From: Gadus chalcogrammus
Taxonomy: Eukaryota; Chordata; Actinopteri; Gadiformes; Gadidae
Reading direction: 5' to 3'
DNA: 64,000 bases
Assembly: GCF_026213295.1 (NCBI RefSeq)
Contig: NC_079427.1
Coordinates: 35,629,318 to 35,693,317 of the forward strand
Under the pieces are notes generated by a model. That model was not told the origin of the DNA. It searched no databases and saw only the letters and a list, made by a program, of their open reading frames with translations. How positions within the stretch are numbered: the first letter of the stretch is position 1; every line of letters starts with the position of its first letter. The translations under genes were made by a program, and so were the position numbers. Shown piece after piece: positions 45,158-55,881 of the stretch.

Positions 45158-45540
45158 TCTTTACTTAGTTTTCCTTTATTTCTCGTGTTACTTTTTCTAA
45201 GTTAATTACCGAGCCACTCGGTGTCCATGTATTGATGAATTATCCATGTTTACAAACTAGCAGGAAACAAACATTTTTTGCGGAGACACATTCCTGTTCC
45301 CCACTTGTATTGGAGTGAACGGAGATATCTACTTCTGGGTCCCATGATTTGAGGGACCCGTCCACAGCCCGCTTAAACAGCTGCAATACCAGGCTTGGCC
45401 GATGAGCACTGGTGGATTGCGGAAGTATGCAGTGTTCCTGGGGGCTTGGGCCATAGATATATCAGAGCCCGTCTATGAAGAGCCTGGGCACTCCCTATAC
45501 GCCCCATTGTACCGATCTTGGTTGTAGTTCCATCAGACAT
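44796..45540. other. No gene; contains CA microsatellite
   Basis: A (CA)n tract of about 80 bp lies at 45,074-45,156. The rest shows no supported feature. Confidence 0.6.
45074..45156 (+). repeat. (CA)n microsatellite
   Basis: About 41 uninterrupted CA units, likely polymorphic. Confidence 0.97.
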
Positions 45541-45965
45541 CCACTGGGTGTGATCGCGGGCGAGTCCAGAATGAATGGGAGTCTATGGGGCTAGACCCCC
45601 ATGGGCTAGACGGCTAAATATGTCTCTTTCACCTGCTTTTCGTTTAAATATCGCAAATTTTATTGTAGATTCCGCAAGTTCAATATAGATTATAGGTCAA
45701 AAGTCGAATGAATGAGTACTTATGTCCTTTCGATTTCTTACAGTTTGGGCCGTTGTTGGCCGTACACGCTAGCATTCTGCTAATGAATGCTGATTGGTCA
45801 GGGACGGACTTGCGACTGATTACGACCAGAGACTCCTCTTGACGGCATCTGAAGCTGAAGCACGATCAGAAACATTCCGTCAAAGTTAATTTTTTGTGTA
45901 CTGTATTTATATTTTCCTGCAGGCCCTTTTATTTTTTATATAGCCTAGTTATGTATGGCCAAAGT

Positions 45966-46726
45966 CATCATCATCTCATTTTCGTCCGCTTATCCGGGGT
46001 CGGGTCGCGGGGGGAGCAGCTCAAGCAGGGGGCCCCAGACTTCCCTTTCCCGGGCCACATTGACCAGCTCTGACGGGGGGATCCCGAGGCGTTCCCAGGC
46101 CAGTGTTGAGATATAATCTCTCCACCTAGTCCTGGGTCTTCCCCGAGGTCTCCTCCCCACTGGACGTGCCTGAAACACCTCCCAAGGAAGGCGCCCAGTG
46201 GGCATCCTTGCCAGATGCCCGAACCACCTCAGCTGACTCCTTTCTAAGTAAAGGAGCAGCGGCTCTAATCCGAGTTCCTCACGGATGGCTGAGCTTCTCA
46301 CCCTATCCCTAAGGGAGACGCCAGCCACCCTTCTGAGAAAACTCATCTCGGCCGCTTGTACCCGCGATCTCGTCCTTTCGGGCATCACCCAGCCCTCTTG
46401 ACCATAGGTGAGGATAGGAACGAAGATCGACCGGTAGATCGAGAGCTTTGCCTTGCGGCTCAGCTCTCTTTTCGTTACAACGGTGCGGTAAAGCGAACGC
46501 AATACCGCCCCCGCTGCTCCGATTCTCTGGCCAATCTCACGCTCCATAGTACCCTCACTCGCGAACAAGACCCTGAGGTACTTGAACTCCTTCACTTGGG
46601 CTAAGGACTCATTTCCTTCCCGGAGTAAGCAATCCACCGGTTTCCTGCTAAGAGTCGTGGCCTCAGATTTAGCGGTGCTGATCCTCATCCCAGCCGCTTC
46701 ACACTCGGCTGCCAGCCGATCCAGTG
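45966..46726 (-). mobile_element. 5'-truncated RTE/Rex3-type LINE
   Basis: A 15-bp duplication, ATGTATGGCCAAAGT, flanks it (45,951-45,965; 46,727-46,741). Its 3' end is GATGATGATG, as in RTE-clade elements. The minus-strand reading is open to the stop at 45,990: RLAAECEAAGMRISTAKSEA, VKEFKYLRVLFASEG, LRWFGHLARMPTGRLPWEVF, RPRGRPRTRWRDYISTLAWE. This is the C-terminus after the RT core. Short 3' copies like this are the usual result of incomplete reverse transcription. The intact frame and exact duplication suggest youth. Confidence 0.9.
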
Positions 46727-46832
46727 ATGTATGGCCAAAGTACATGGGCATAATGGAATTTCTTCCATTTCTTGTGTTCAATGTTCAATGTGTTATATAG
46801 ATGGTAGGTACGGTATGACCACCTTAAATAAT

Positions 46833-46834
<2 letters not shown>

Positions 46835-46868
<34 letters not shown>
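46835..46868 (+). repeat. (GT)n microsatellite
   Basis: About 17 GT units followed by imperfect ATGTGTATG repeats. Confidence 0.95.
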
Positions 46869-46870
<2 letters not shown>

Positions 46871-47040
46871 ATATGCGTATATATGTGTATGTGTATGTAT
46901 ATGTAGTGTGCTGTCTATGTGGACCTTCCTGCGTCTTGAATAAAGTTATAATAATAATAATAATACAGTCAATGTCCCGCTCAATATAATTTCATCTGTC
47001 ATTGTCTATTTTTCGAAAATAAAGATAGTTTAAAAAAGAA

Positions 47041-47123
47041 ATGCCTCGTAAATGTGCAATGATAAACTGCTCTAACAGTGGAAACGGATTGTCCGTCTTT
47101 TCGTTTCCCAAGGACAGAAAAGG
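47041..47123 (+). pseudogene. THAP-domain first exon
   Basis: The ATG opens MPRKCAMINCSNSGNGLSVF and SFPKDRK. This is the M-P-x-x-C-x4-C start and FxFPxD block of a THAP zinc finger. AAAAGG/GTAACG is a plausible donor at 47,124. Without splicing it stops within 9 codons. No second exon (Trp, CxxH, AVPTIF) was found to 48,340, so it is a fragment of a THAP gene, probably transposon-derived. Confidence 0.7.
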
Positions 47124-48348
47124 GTAACGTTCTTGCTTGCTCCTGTATGAATGGTCCTAGGCTCCCTGAGGCTGCACCTGGTAGGGAAAGTTGTGCTGGA
47201 GCCCGGGTAAAATCGCGAGTGTCGAGACTCAAGCACTTAACTTACCTTAACCGATTTTTCCATACAAATTGTTTGTTAACGATTTAACAACTTCAACATC
47301 TGCTATTACTCCAGTTATTTTTTGTAGGACTTACCCTCTGTGCAAGGGCTAATGACCTTGCACAGAGCGAAAACCATCTACACCACTGGTCATTGATTGC
47401 TATGCATTCACTGATCTTTACAGATGGGTTTGTTTTAAGCCATTGAATATAATTGCTCTGCCCTGCAACAGATTATAAGCTACGCATGTTTGTTAAATGA
47501 GAAATATGGTCTGGGTCACATTGAAACAGTAACAGTTGTATAACAGTAATTATCCAAACATTATACCAACATTGCAACAGGCAAGTTTATTCAAACATCA
47601 CAATAACAAGAACACAATAAGAACAGTAACTAACTAATAGTAAATAAAATAAAAAAAGATAAATTATTTAACAACACTAAACATACAGAACAGAGGCAGG
47701 GGAAAAGGACAGAGGAAGAAGACTTCTCCGTTGTCACATCATCAATGTCCAACTGTAGAGATCAAGAAAGGAAGAGGCATGAGGAGGAGCACAACAGAAC
47801 ACTGCTCTCTAGGAAATTGTTGATGTAAACTTAGTGGATGCAGTCTTAAAATTATGATTCTAATCCAGGTTTCTATTTCAGGAGAAAGAAATGGCTCATA
47901 ATCGTTACTAAAAAAAAAGCTTTATCATCGGCACTAGTGAGGATTAAAAAAAAACACTCTGTAAGTTACATACATATGTAAAACATTCTCGCATTTCTTT
48001 TTTTTACATTAGCTCACTAAAACTCGGTAACTAGTAAGCAAGAAAAAGCCTTACCTTCAACAGCTGGTATTATCGTTGCGGGAAGTGCTTCAGAAACTGC
48101 CGTAAAGCAGTACCTCTGACAGTATGACAATGTGTGACGTCATCGTATTTTTTTAAGACCTTTTTAGAACAGATACGTGACCTTAAAAAAATGCAATATT
48201 CAGCTGAGTTTATTATTTTAGCCCCACCTTTTGAACGCAACTTTCAAATACCTTGACAAAAAATTACATTGTGAGAAAAGTGGATTCTGAGGATAAAACC
48301 CCATAGGCTTCCATTAATTCTGGACTCGCCTACGAGCGCCCCGCGTGG

Positions 48349-49051
48349 ACAGAGATTATTACTGCAACCATTCCAGAAAACCGGAACCAGCGCAAGAGAG
48401 TGCTGCAGACATCCACCCACACGCTCCAGACATCCACCCACACGCACTTCCGCTGCAGACAGAAACATCCACCCAGACGCCGGAAATCGGATAATAAAAA
48501 ATAAAAATCGGAAAATAAAATAAAAATCGGGCGTTACGTAATGTGTTTACATAAATGAACGGGCGTTAAGTAATGTGTTTACATAAATGAACGAAATAAA
48601 TTAAGTTATAAAATCGGATAAACGCTTCCGGTTTTGGACAGAAGACCTGACACACGCGCTGTAAGCTGGAGCTTATGGCTCTTCTCTTTCTGTAAATACA
48701 CACACCTTATTCAGAATTCCCTGTGTTATACTGCAATCATCTCAATTTAATATTTGATAGGACACAAACTGATACTCGTATTGTAAAGCTGAAGGGCATC
48801 AGAGATTGAGGCTAATAATTATTTTAAATACTATGTATGAGTGGACAGGAATAGTTAGAACAATTCCCCTTTAGCTTCACCTTTTCTGACATATTTATAT
48901 TAGGTCTAGCTATGTTACATTCTGTTGTCTTAATATCATAAGGTTCGACTACATTCCAACATAATTTATCATATGTTATTAGCACTTTTGCATTCCTAAA
49001 TTCTTACTCTGAACCATCATTCATTTAATATCTGGCTCTAATTGTCTATAA
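48349..49051. other. No gene; short tandem duplications
   Basis: CCAGACATCCACCCACACGC repeats near 48,408-48,450. A 32-bp unit, GGGCGTTACGTAATGTGTTT plus ACATAAATGAAC, is duplicated at 48,528-48,593. Nothing coding. Confidence 0.6.
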
Positions 49052-50034
49052 TATTGTCCAACCCGGTATCACGCGATTGCGTGCTCCTGCGCACAAACGT
49101 TAATCTATTGAAGTGTGTTCCCGAGCACGATAGTCCGACTTTTTGCGTGTTACACAAAACGAAATGTAAACCAATGCATTCTGAATGGGAGTGTTCTAAG
49201 ACAATTAGCGTGCTCCACAAAACGGTACGAGAGAGAGAGAAAGAGAAAAAGAAAAACAGTTTTTGAGATAGGAAGGTCCTACCGCCCTGAAATTTTAATA
49301 CCTTATTCTAGGGCCTAACTGGGACCTCCGCACCGAAACTTGGCCCGGTCGGACCCCGAGGTCAGGAAGGGGGGGCCCTTCCTGCCCGAGACTTGGGCCC
49401 GGAACTAAGGGCTAGAACTCCAAATCTCGGATATGTCGTACACGGGGCCCCGGGAAATGTGTGTAAACATTTTAGCATCCCTAGCTATCTCGAAAAGGTC
49501 GGCAAAGGGGCGTGACCTCCAACAGTACAGTAAATGTACATAAGACAGAGGTTAGTTTCTAGTCCCCATTTTTTGTGGGATGGAGGTGTACATTTGTGGC
49601 TAAAGGTGTGTAGACACAGCTGGCCTGTGGCCACGTTTTTGAAGTCGGGGGTCAAAAGGTCAAAAGGAGCCGGCACCACGCCGCTTATGAGATAACAAAA
49701 AGTTAATGTGTGTTTCTCTCATAACTTTTTGTCATTATTAAAGTGAGGCCTGATTCTCAGATATGCATGTTGGATGGCTAGGGTGTAGGTCTGGGAAGAA
49801 CTTCAGGCCAAAATCTTGCAAGCGAGCCGCTGGGTGCAGGTGCAACGAGATGGAGCACTTGCTGAGCCTGGACTTTCATAATCTTCGCTCTGTGAATGTA
49901 AAGGATGTTTGGTCGGATGTTACGACGAAGAATCATAATGTGAATGGGAATATTCTATAAATCTCTTGATATCATCTTTCGTCTCAACACTTCTGCTGCA
50001 GCCACTTAAAGTCTCACTCCGAGAACCTTAAAAT

Positions 50035-50658
50035 ATGAATCAATCCATTAGAAGTATGAAAATATCTTCCCGGTGGTGCAACAGAGCAAACAAGGTGTCC
50101 TTTGACATCTACGTTTCGAGACGATTGCAACAGTGCCACACATGATCATATTTGAATATGTTTCGGGTTAGTAATTAGCTGTCGATTTTGGAGGCCTTTA
50201 TCAATAATGACCAGCTATAGATTTGCTTCCCGATGGAGATTTTTGACAAATTACATGTTAATTAGCATCTACACGTTAAGCTGAGTCCAATGAGATCAAG
50301 CTCGGCCTCTTGCTACACCGAGATCATGTCCTAGACCTAGGTGTACCATGTAAAATACATGTTACCATTAGCTAGAGTGTCGTTCTTGGTGTCATTGGAC
50401 TCAGCTCAACGTGTAGATGCTAAATAACATGTAATTTGTGACAAATCTTTATCGGGAAGCAAATCAATAGCTGCTCAGTATTGATTAAGGCCTCCAATTT
50501 CGACAGCTAATTACTACCATTAAACATGTTCGAATATGCTCATGTGTGGCACCGTTGCAATCTCCTGGAAGCGTAGATGTTGAAGGACACCTTGTTCGTC
50601 CTCTTACGCCACCGGGAAGATATTTACATGCTTCTGATTGACTAATGAATTGATTCAG
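50035..50658. repeat. 624-bp imperfect palindrome
   Basis: The left half (GAATCAATCCATTAG, ATCTTCCCGGTGG, CAAGGTGTCCTT, GACATCTACG, TAATTAGCTGTCGA) returns inverted in the right half, centred near 50,335. Pairing is perhaps 80-85%. GTCAAAAGGTCAAAAGGAG lies outside both halves as a direct repeat (49,660 and 50,678). Confidence 0.8.
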
Positions 50659-50915
50659 CTATTCCCCCAGAAGTCTGGGGTCAAAAGGTCAAAAGGAGAC
50701 GGCACCACGCCGGGGTGGATCCAGATCTCGGGCAACAGCGCAGGGTTGCCAGGTCCTGCAAAAAACGTGCCCCCCACATACCGTTCAAAATCCACCCAAA
50801 ATGTCCTAGAAGCATCCCAAATAAAAAATGATATTATTGGCCATTTTGGCCAACGTTTTGAAAGTAATAATATTTGAGGGAATATTTTTTTGTTGTTGTT
50901 TTAGCGAAATGCACC

Positions 50916-50916
50916 G

Positions 50917-50949
<33 letters not shown>

Positions 50950-51043
50950 CTGTGTCTGTGTGTCTGTGCGTGCGTGCGTGTGTGTGCTTGGGTGTGCTTG
51001 TGTGTGTGTGTCTGTGCGTGTGCGTGCGTGTGTGTGTGTGTAT
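50916..51043 (+). repeat. (GT)n/(GC) compound microsatellite
   Basis: Long GT tract broken by CTGT and GCGTGC interruptions. Confidence 0.95.
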
Positions 51044-51298
51044 AACACGCTATTTTATGTTGAAATGCGACGTAATCCAGTGTTCACGAAAAGTACACTG
51101 TCAACGTATGCTTTTGGCGACTGGGTTGGCTCTCAGATATACGTGTTTCTAACAAGATGATATCATTAAAAGTTACGTAAAGTAACAGTTTAATAACACA
51201 AACGCAGGAAGCACGTGAGCTGCTAGTTTAGCGAAAGCAACCTGACGTCGTTGAAACATGCGAGCGAGCCGATCAAATCCTAATAACTATAAAACTAA

Positions 51299-51709
51299 AG
51301 ATCAGACACAATCACTGACTGAAAATTATGCAAGTAAAAAGTATATTTCTCGCTAGAAATGTTATTAGAAACACGTTTAACGGTGAATCGGTCCTAAAAT
51401 ATTGCATTTCCCATTCAGATAATAAAGATTAATAAAGATCATACACATTCACTGACTGAAGATTATGTAAGGAAAATGTACATTTCTCGCTAGAAAAGTC
51501 ATTAGAAACGCGTTTAATGGTGTATCTGTCCTAAAATATTGCATTTCCCATTCAGATAATAAAGATTAATAAAGATCATACACATTCACTGACTGAAGAT
51601 TATGTAAGGAAAATGTACATTTCTCGCTAGAAATGTCATTAGAAACACGTTTAATGGTGTATCTGTCCTAAAATATTGCATTTCCCATTCAGATAATAAT
51701 GATTAATAT
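51299..51709 (+). repeat. Three tandem copies of a 137-bp unit
   Basis: Copies begin AGATCAGACACA (51,299) and AGATCATACACA (51,436, 51,573). The last two are nearly identical and the first is more diverged. TTTCTCGCTAGAAA and TTTCCCATTCAGATAATAAA mark each. A single diverged relative lies at about 54,137-54,250 in the Kolobok-like element. Confidence 0.92.
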
Positions 51710-51939
51710 AAGCTACGGCGTGTTCCGGAGCCGCGGGGGATTCTGGGAATTGGGGTTCTCAGTTGACAAATGGGGCTTTTGTTAACTTATTTTGTTGTTA
51801 GGATTAAGTGGGGTTAATGGGTTCGGGATGTTATGTGGTTGTGTGTTGTTCTATTAACATTGTTCGTGTGTTCATTATTGTCGACACCGTCACCGAGAGT
51901 GACGTGACCATCGTTTCGTGCAGCTGTTCCGTGTTGAAG

Positions 51940-52095
51940 TCTCGTTCAATAAAAACCAACCCTCGTTGTCGAGCGTTCAATAAAAACCAACTCTCGTTGT
52001 CGAGCGTGCCCCCCCCCTACAAACGTGTCTCCCCCCCCTCAACAAACGTGTCCCCCCCCCCCCCCCCCCTTCAACTAACGTGTCCCCCCCCTATA
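51940..52095 (+). repeat. 33-bp duplication and C-rich spacers
   Basis: TTCAATAAAAACCAACCCTC plus GTTGTCGAGCG is duplicated. AACGTGTC then repeats four times, separated by C-runs of 8-18. Confidence 0.85.
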
Positions 52096-52487
52096 GATTG
52101 TCTCATTACACGCTAAATAATATAATTATAGCCTTGTAGTGACCGTAACATAATTCACCTACAGTATTTCGTTATGTGTTGTTCTTTCAATTGTGTTGTT
52201 GTTTACTGCATGTCATTTACGTTTTTGGTGGTTCAGGGATCGCGGTCCCTTTAAGGATTACGTGCGTCTCATGACGTCACAGACCATGCTGGATTTGTTT
52301 ACCTTCAGCACGCTTTGATTTCCGGTTTTCTTTTTTACAAAATAAACGAGTCACACGGCTGTGTGCTCAACGTGCAAAGTTGTGTTCTTAACTTATTGCA
52401 ATTTCCACAGCCAAATTATATATATAGGTTTTGGCATAAACATAACTAGGGTGCACTGTACTATCTGCGCACACCATTTCTGAAGCC

Positions 52488-52546
52488 TCTCTCTCGCTCT
52501 CTCTCTCTCTCTCTGTCCCTCCCGCTCTCTCTTTCTCTCTCTCTCG
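52488..52546 (+). repeat. CT-rich microsatellite at TIR border
   Basis: Imperfect (CT)n adjoining the right TIR; it matches the (GA)n at 49,230-49,255 on the left, so it is part of the element end. Confidence 0.85.
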
Positions 52547-53074
52547 TACCGTTTTGTGGAGCACGTTAATTGTCTTAGAACACTCCCATTCAGAATGCAT
52601 TGGTTTACATTTCGTTTTGTGTAACACGCAAAAAGTCGGACTATCGTGCTCGGGAACACGCTTCAATAGATTAACGTTCGTGCACAGGAGCACGCAATCG
52701 CGTGATACCGGGTTGTATTGTCTTACCTTGTGCTGCTGGACCACCTCATTTGCCCATATTTAAAGGCCCACTATGCAACTTTTTTAGCCAAAATGACATT
52801 AAGTATGCAGGTTGAGAGTTATTCTGATGGTTCTGCATCCATTTCTGGGTCGATTGGTGGGTGTGTCATTTTCCCATGTCGCCTCTACAGTGAAAAAGCG
52901 CATATGCAACTTGATGTGTTCGGACCGAGCGCACCCGGATGTGACGCGGCGGAAGTATCCTCGAAAATGTAGTCAGATTGTAGTTTCGAAAATGCTTTAC
53001 GGCACAGACACACACCCAAACATGGCACCGGCTAGATATAAACAGCCAGTTGCGAGGCAATTGTTGCATTCATC

Positions 53075-53281
53075 ATGGATCAATCGACTAATGGTACGGC
53101 CACACCAACCGCATTACTCGTGTTGGATAACGCGAGTAACGCGCCTAACCTGACGCTTGATCATTGTGTGTCACAAAAATGGTTCAACGAGCCCAACGCG
53201 CCTGTGGCTGCGCTAGAGTCCGAGGTAGGAAACCCAAACGCCGCCGTGTTTGGGTGCATGATAGAGTTTAGATCGGGTTAG
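53075..53281 (+). pseudogene. Element ORF start, copy 1
   Basis: MDQSTNGTATPTALLVLDNA runs 68 codons to a stop. Upstream, ACACACCCAAACATGGCACC and CTAGATATAAACA match copy 2, so the ATG is probably the old start. The body is unlike copy 2 and matches nothing I know. Confidence 0.35.
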
Positions 53282-53310
53282 ATTAAATAATCTCGGATAT
53301 AAATAACGAT

Positions 53311-53951
53311 CTCATCTCATCGTCATCCGTTTTTCCGGGGTCGGGTCGCGGGGGGAGCAGCTCAAGCAGGGGGCTCCAGACTTCCCTTTCCCGGGCCACA
53401 TTGACCAGCTCTGACGGGGGGATCCCGAGGCATTCCCAGGCCAGTGTTGACATATAATCTCTCCACCTAGTCCTGGGTCTTCCCCGAGGTCTCCTCCCCA
53501 CTGGACGTGCCTGAAACACCTCCCAATGGAGGTGCCCAGTGGGCATCCTTGCCAGATGCCCGAACCACCTCAGCTGACTCCTTTCTAAGTAAAGGAGCAG
53601 CGGCTCTAATCCGAGTTCCTCACGGATGACTGAGCTTCTCACCCTATCCCTAAGGGAGACGCCAGCCACCCTTCTGAGAAAACTCATCTCGGCCGCTTGT
53701 ACCCGCGTTCTCGTCCTTTCGGCCATCACCCAACCCTCATGACCATAGGTGAGGATAGGAACGAAGATCGACCGGTAGATCGAGAGCTTTGCCTTGCGGC
53801 TCAGCTCTCTTTTCGTAACAACGGTGTGGTAAAGCGAACGCAATACCGCCCGCGCTGCTCCGATTCTCCGGCCAATCTCACGCTCCATAGTACCCTCACT
53901 CGCGAACAAGACCCCGAGGTACTTGAACTCCTTCACTTGGGCTAAGGACTC
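53311..53951 (-). mobile_element. 5'-truncated RTE/Rex3-type LINE, second copy
   Basis: Flanked by ATAAATAACGAT (53,299-53,310; 53,952-53,963). It is nearly identical to the copy at 45,966-46,726 and shorter at the 5' side; its 3' tail is GATGACGATGAGATGAG. The open reading includes ESLAQVKEFKYLGVLFASEG, LRWFGHLARMPTGHLHWEVF and RPRGRPRTRWRDYMSTLAWE. There is no frameshift. Confidence 0.9.
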
Positions 53952-54407
53952 ATAAATAACGATAATCGGGTTAAATAACTTCACATGGTGTGTCTGGTGT
54001 GTTTCCAGCATTCGTAGTGTTGATCAGCAGAGAAATAGTCCGCAAAGACGTTGAGGTTGCTTAGCAACCAGAGACTCTGTCCATGCAAGTGAACGGAGCG
54101 TTCACTCTTCGTCATAACTTTCAAACCAAACATCCTTCACATTCACCAAGCGAACATTATGAAAGTAAAATGAACATTTCTCGCTAAAAATGTTTCCATA
54201 AACGCATTTAATGGCGTAACTATGTTTCTATTTCCACCCAGAATAAAGAAAGATGTCGGCCGTATGCTTCTGTGCAAGGGTCACTACTCTCTGCCAGTGA
54301 CGTCGGGTCAAGCTCCACGCTGATTGGCTATCGTGGCTAAGCGTCACGCGTTGGAGCGTTGAAAGTTCAACTCCGGGCGTTGGTGCTTTACGGCACAGAC
54401 CAAGTGC

Positions 54408-54930
54408 CCCTGACTGCAGCCCGCAGATCGAGGAGGAGCTAAATGTGGGCGGGCTTAAACGTTTAACTCCGCCCACATTTAAGGAAAATTCCGCGCAGTA
54501 TCATACGTTCTCCCGCTTTCGAGCGGAGGAGCTAAATGTGGGCGGGTCTAAACGTTAAACCCTTGGTTTTATCCTCTCGGGCGCCATCTGGTGGCGGAGA
54601 TCCGGCAGCACATTCTCAAACATCAATACAGCACAGCACAGCACAATGACTTACCGGTAATATGGAAAAGGGTTCATGCATTTGATAGACTTAGACATTC
54701 CTACTTTTAACTTGTCATTTCAAATATCTTTCTTAGTATAGACACATATTATTTTGTACACTCGTACACAATTATATTAGCTTAGTCAAATAAACCAAAG
54801 ACAGAAGCGGGAGAATGTATTTCCGTCTGGTCCATGATACTTCGCGGAATTTTCCTTAAATGTGGGCTGGCTTAAACGTTTAAGCCCGCCCACATTTAGC
54901 TCCTCCTCGATCTGCGAGCTGCAGTCAGGG
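54408..54930. repeat. Inverted-repeat MITE in the Kolobok-like element
   Basis: Both ends read CCCTGACTGCAGC(C/T)CGCAG and GGAGCTAAATGTGGGCGGGC from the outside and pair for about 130 bp. Within each arm AAATGTGGGCGGGCTTAAAC faces GCCCACATTTAA, a smaller palindrome. Confidence 0.8.
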
Positions 54931-55005
54931 TTTACTCGCACAGACCCCCAAACACGGAACCGGCTCGATATAAACACAAGTAACTAAGGGATTGTTATAT
55001 TCATC

Positions 55006-55200
55006 ATAGATCAGCCGACTAAAAAGAGACAGAGAAACCCAATGTCGGAGGAACAGAAGAAGAGAAAAGGGAGACTGACCGACAGAGAGGCCAGACACGA
55101 GTAAACGTTGGGCAAGCTTTTCAGGAATAGCGTGAACTGAAAGAAAAAGAAGACTGCAAATCAGACGCCGACTCGGCCGTGTTGCTTTTGAAATTGAAAG
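55006..55200 (+). pseudogene. Element ORF start, copy 2
   Basis: The start codon is ATA where copy 1 has ATG. The reading IDQPTKKRQRNPMSEEQKKR and GRLTDREARHE is strongly basic, stops at 55,102, and continues in other frames with LKEKEDCKSDADSAVLLLKL. It resembles N-terminal pieces of uncharacterised fish transposon proteins. It is broken. Confidence 0.45.
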
Positions 55201-55712
55201 TACCCTTGGGTGAACTTTGTCTTCGTGGTATTCTTGATGTTGATAGTCTCTGTACAAATGTGTTTGCTCAACAATTTTGTTGTGAGCCCTGTAAAAATTG
55301 TTTTCTCGACCGTTTTGTTGTGAACCCTGTATGTTTCTAGCTTGCTTTGTTGCAACCAAGTTTCCATGGGTGTTTTGCTGTTCGTCCGTCTCGTCCCCCA
55401 GATAAAGACTGAATCCTCGAATCCAGGTTCTTGAAAACAAATGCACATGGCTCGCGTAGAAGTGCATGGGGAAGGGTCGTCAACGAGTTGTTACGACAGT
55501 GTTGTGAAATATCTACTACGAAGCTGTAGGGGGCGCTGTGTAGAGAAATGTGCATGCCAAAACCAAGAAAACAACGAAGAAATTCCCGAAGTTGCATAGT
55601 GGGCCTTTAAATACGACAAACTCAAGTCTGTGTTTTAACTTAGCTCTGTGTGTAACCAAAGTGAATAAGTAAAGTCATACAAAAAATCAATACATTGTAA
55701 ACGTTATAACAC

Positions 55713-55718
55713 TTTATT
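55713..55718 (-). terminator. Polyadenylation signal AATAAA
   Basis: AATAAA on the minus strand, about 165 bp after the stop codon of the Zisupton-like gene; it suits that transcript's 3' end. Confidence 0.6.
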
Positions 55719-55753
55719 AAGAACACTCAACAGATAACTGAACTCAGAACCTC

Positions 55754-55876
<123 letters not shown>

Positions 55877-55881
55877 CAATG

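Larger units (their letters stand above)
45541..48348 (+). mobile_element. Putative THAP-bearing DNA element
   Basis: GGCGAGTCCAGAATGAATGG near 45,560 returns inverted near 48,330. Extending outward, CACTGGGTGTGATCGCGG pairs roughly with CACGCGGGGCGCTCGTAG. A THAP exon lies between. A candidate flank (CAGACA / CAGAGA) is imperfect. P or Kolobok relatives are possible. A LINE is inserted at 45,966. Confidence 0.45.
49059..52715. mobile_element. Unassigned DNA element, ~200-bp TIRs, 7-bp TSD
   Basis: The ends CAACCCGGTATCACGCGATT pair for about 195 bp (49,059-49,257 with 52,518-52,715) at high identity, finishing in (GA)n / (CT)n. TATTGTC flanks both sides (49,052-49,058; 52,716-52,722). Inside are a 624-bp palindrome, three 137-bp tandem units, a GT microsatellite and C-runs, but no recognised protein. 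The 7-bp duplication and long ends do not match hAT (8), Harbinger (3) or Kolobok (TTAA); P-like or Dada-like elements are conceivable. Confidence 0.75.
52764..55606 (+). mobile_element. Kolobok-like element, TTAA target
   Basis: The ends AGGCCCACTATGCAACTT (both, inverted) are flanked by TTAA (52,760-52,763; 55,607-55,610). Two diverged copies of a gene start lie inside: ATGGATCAATCGACTAATGG at 53,075 and ATAGATCAGCCGACTAAAAA at 55,006. Both are preceded by CCGGCT(A/C)GATATAAACA. A LINE and an inverted repeat interrupt it. The TTAA target fits Kolobok or piggyBac; no transposase core is visible. Confidence 0.75.

Noticed and set aside
46356..46604. Plus-strand readings across the LINE end (also at 53,697-53,945)
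   Set aside because: Antisense to a clear LINE C-terminus. They appear in both copies only because the DNA is the same.
52136..52395. Possible solo LTR starting TGTAGTGACC
   Set aside because: The TG start and AATAAA-like word are suggestive, but no second copy, matching TSD or CA end was found.
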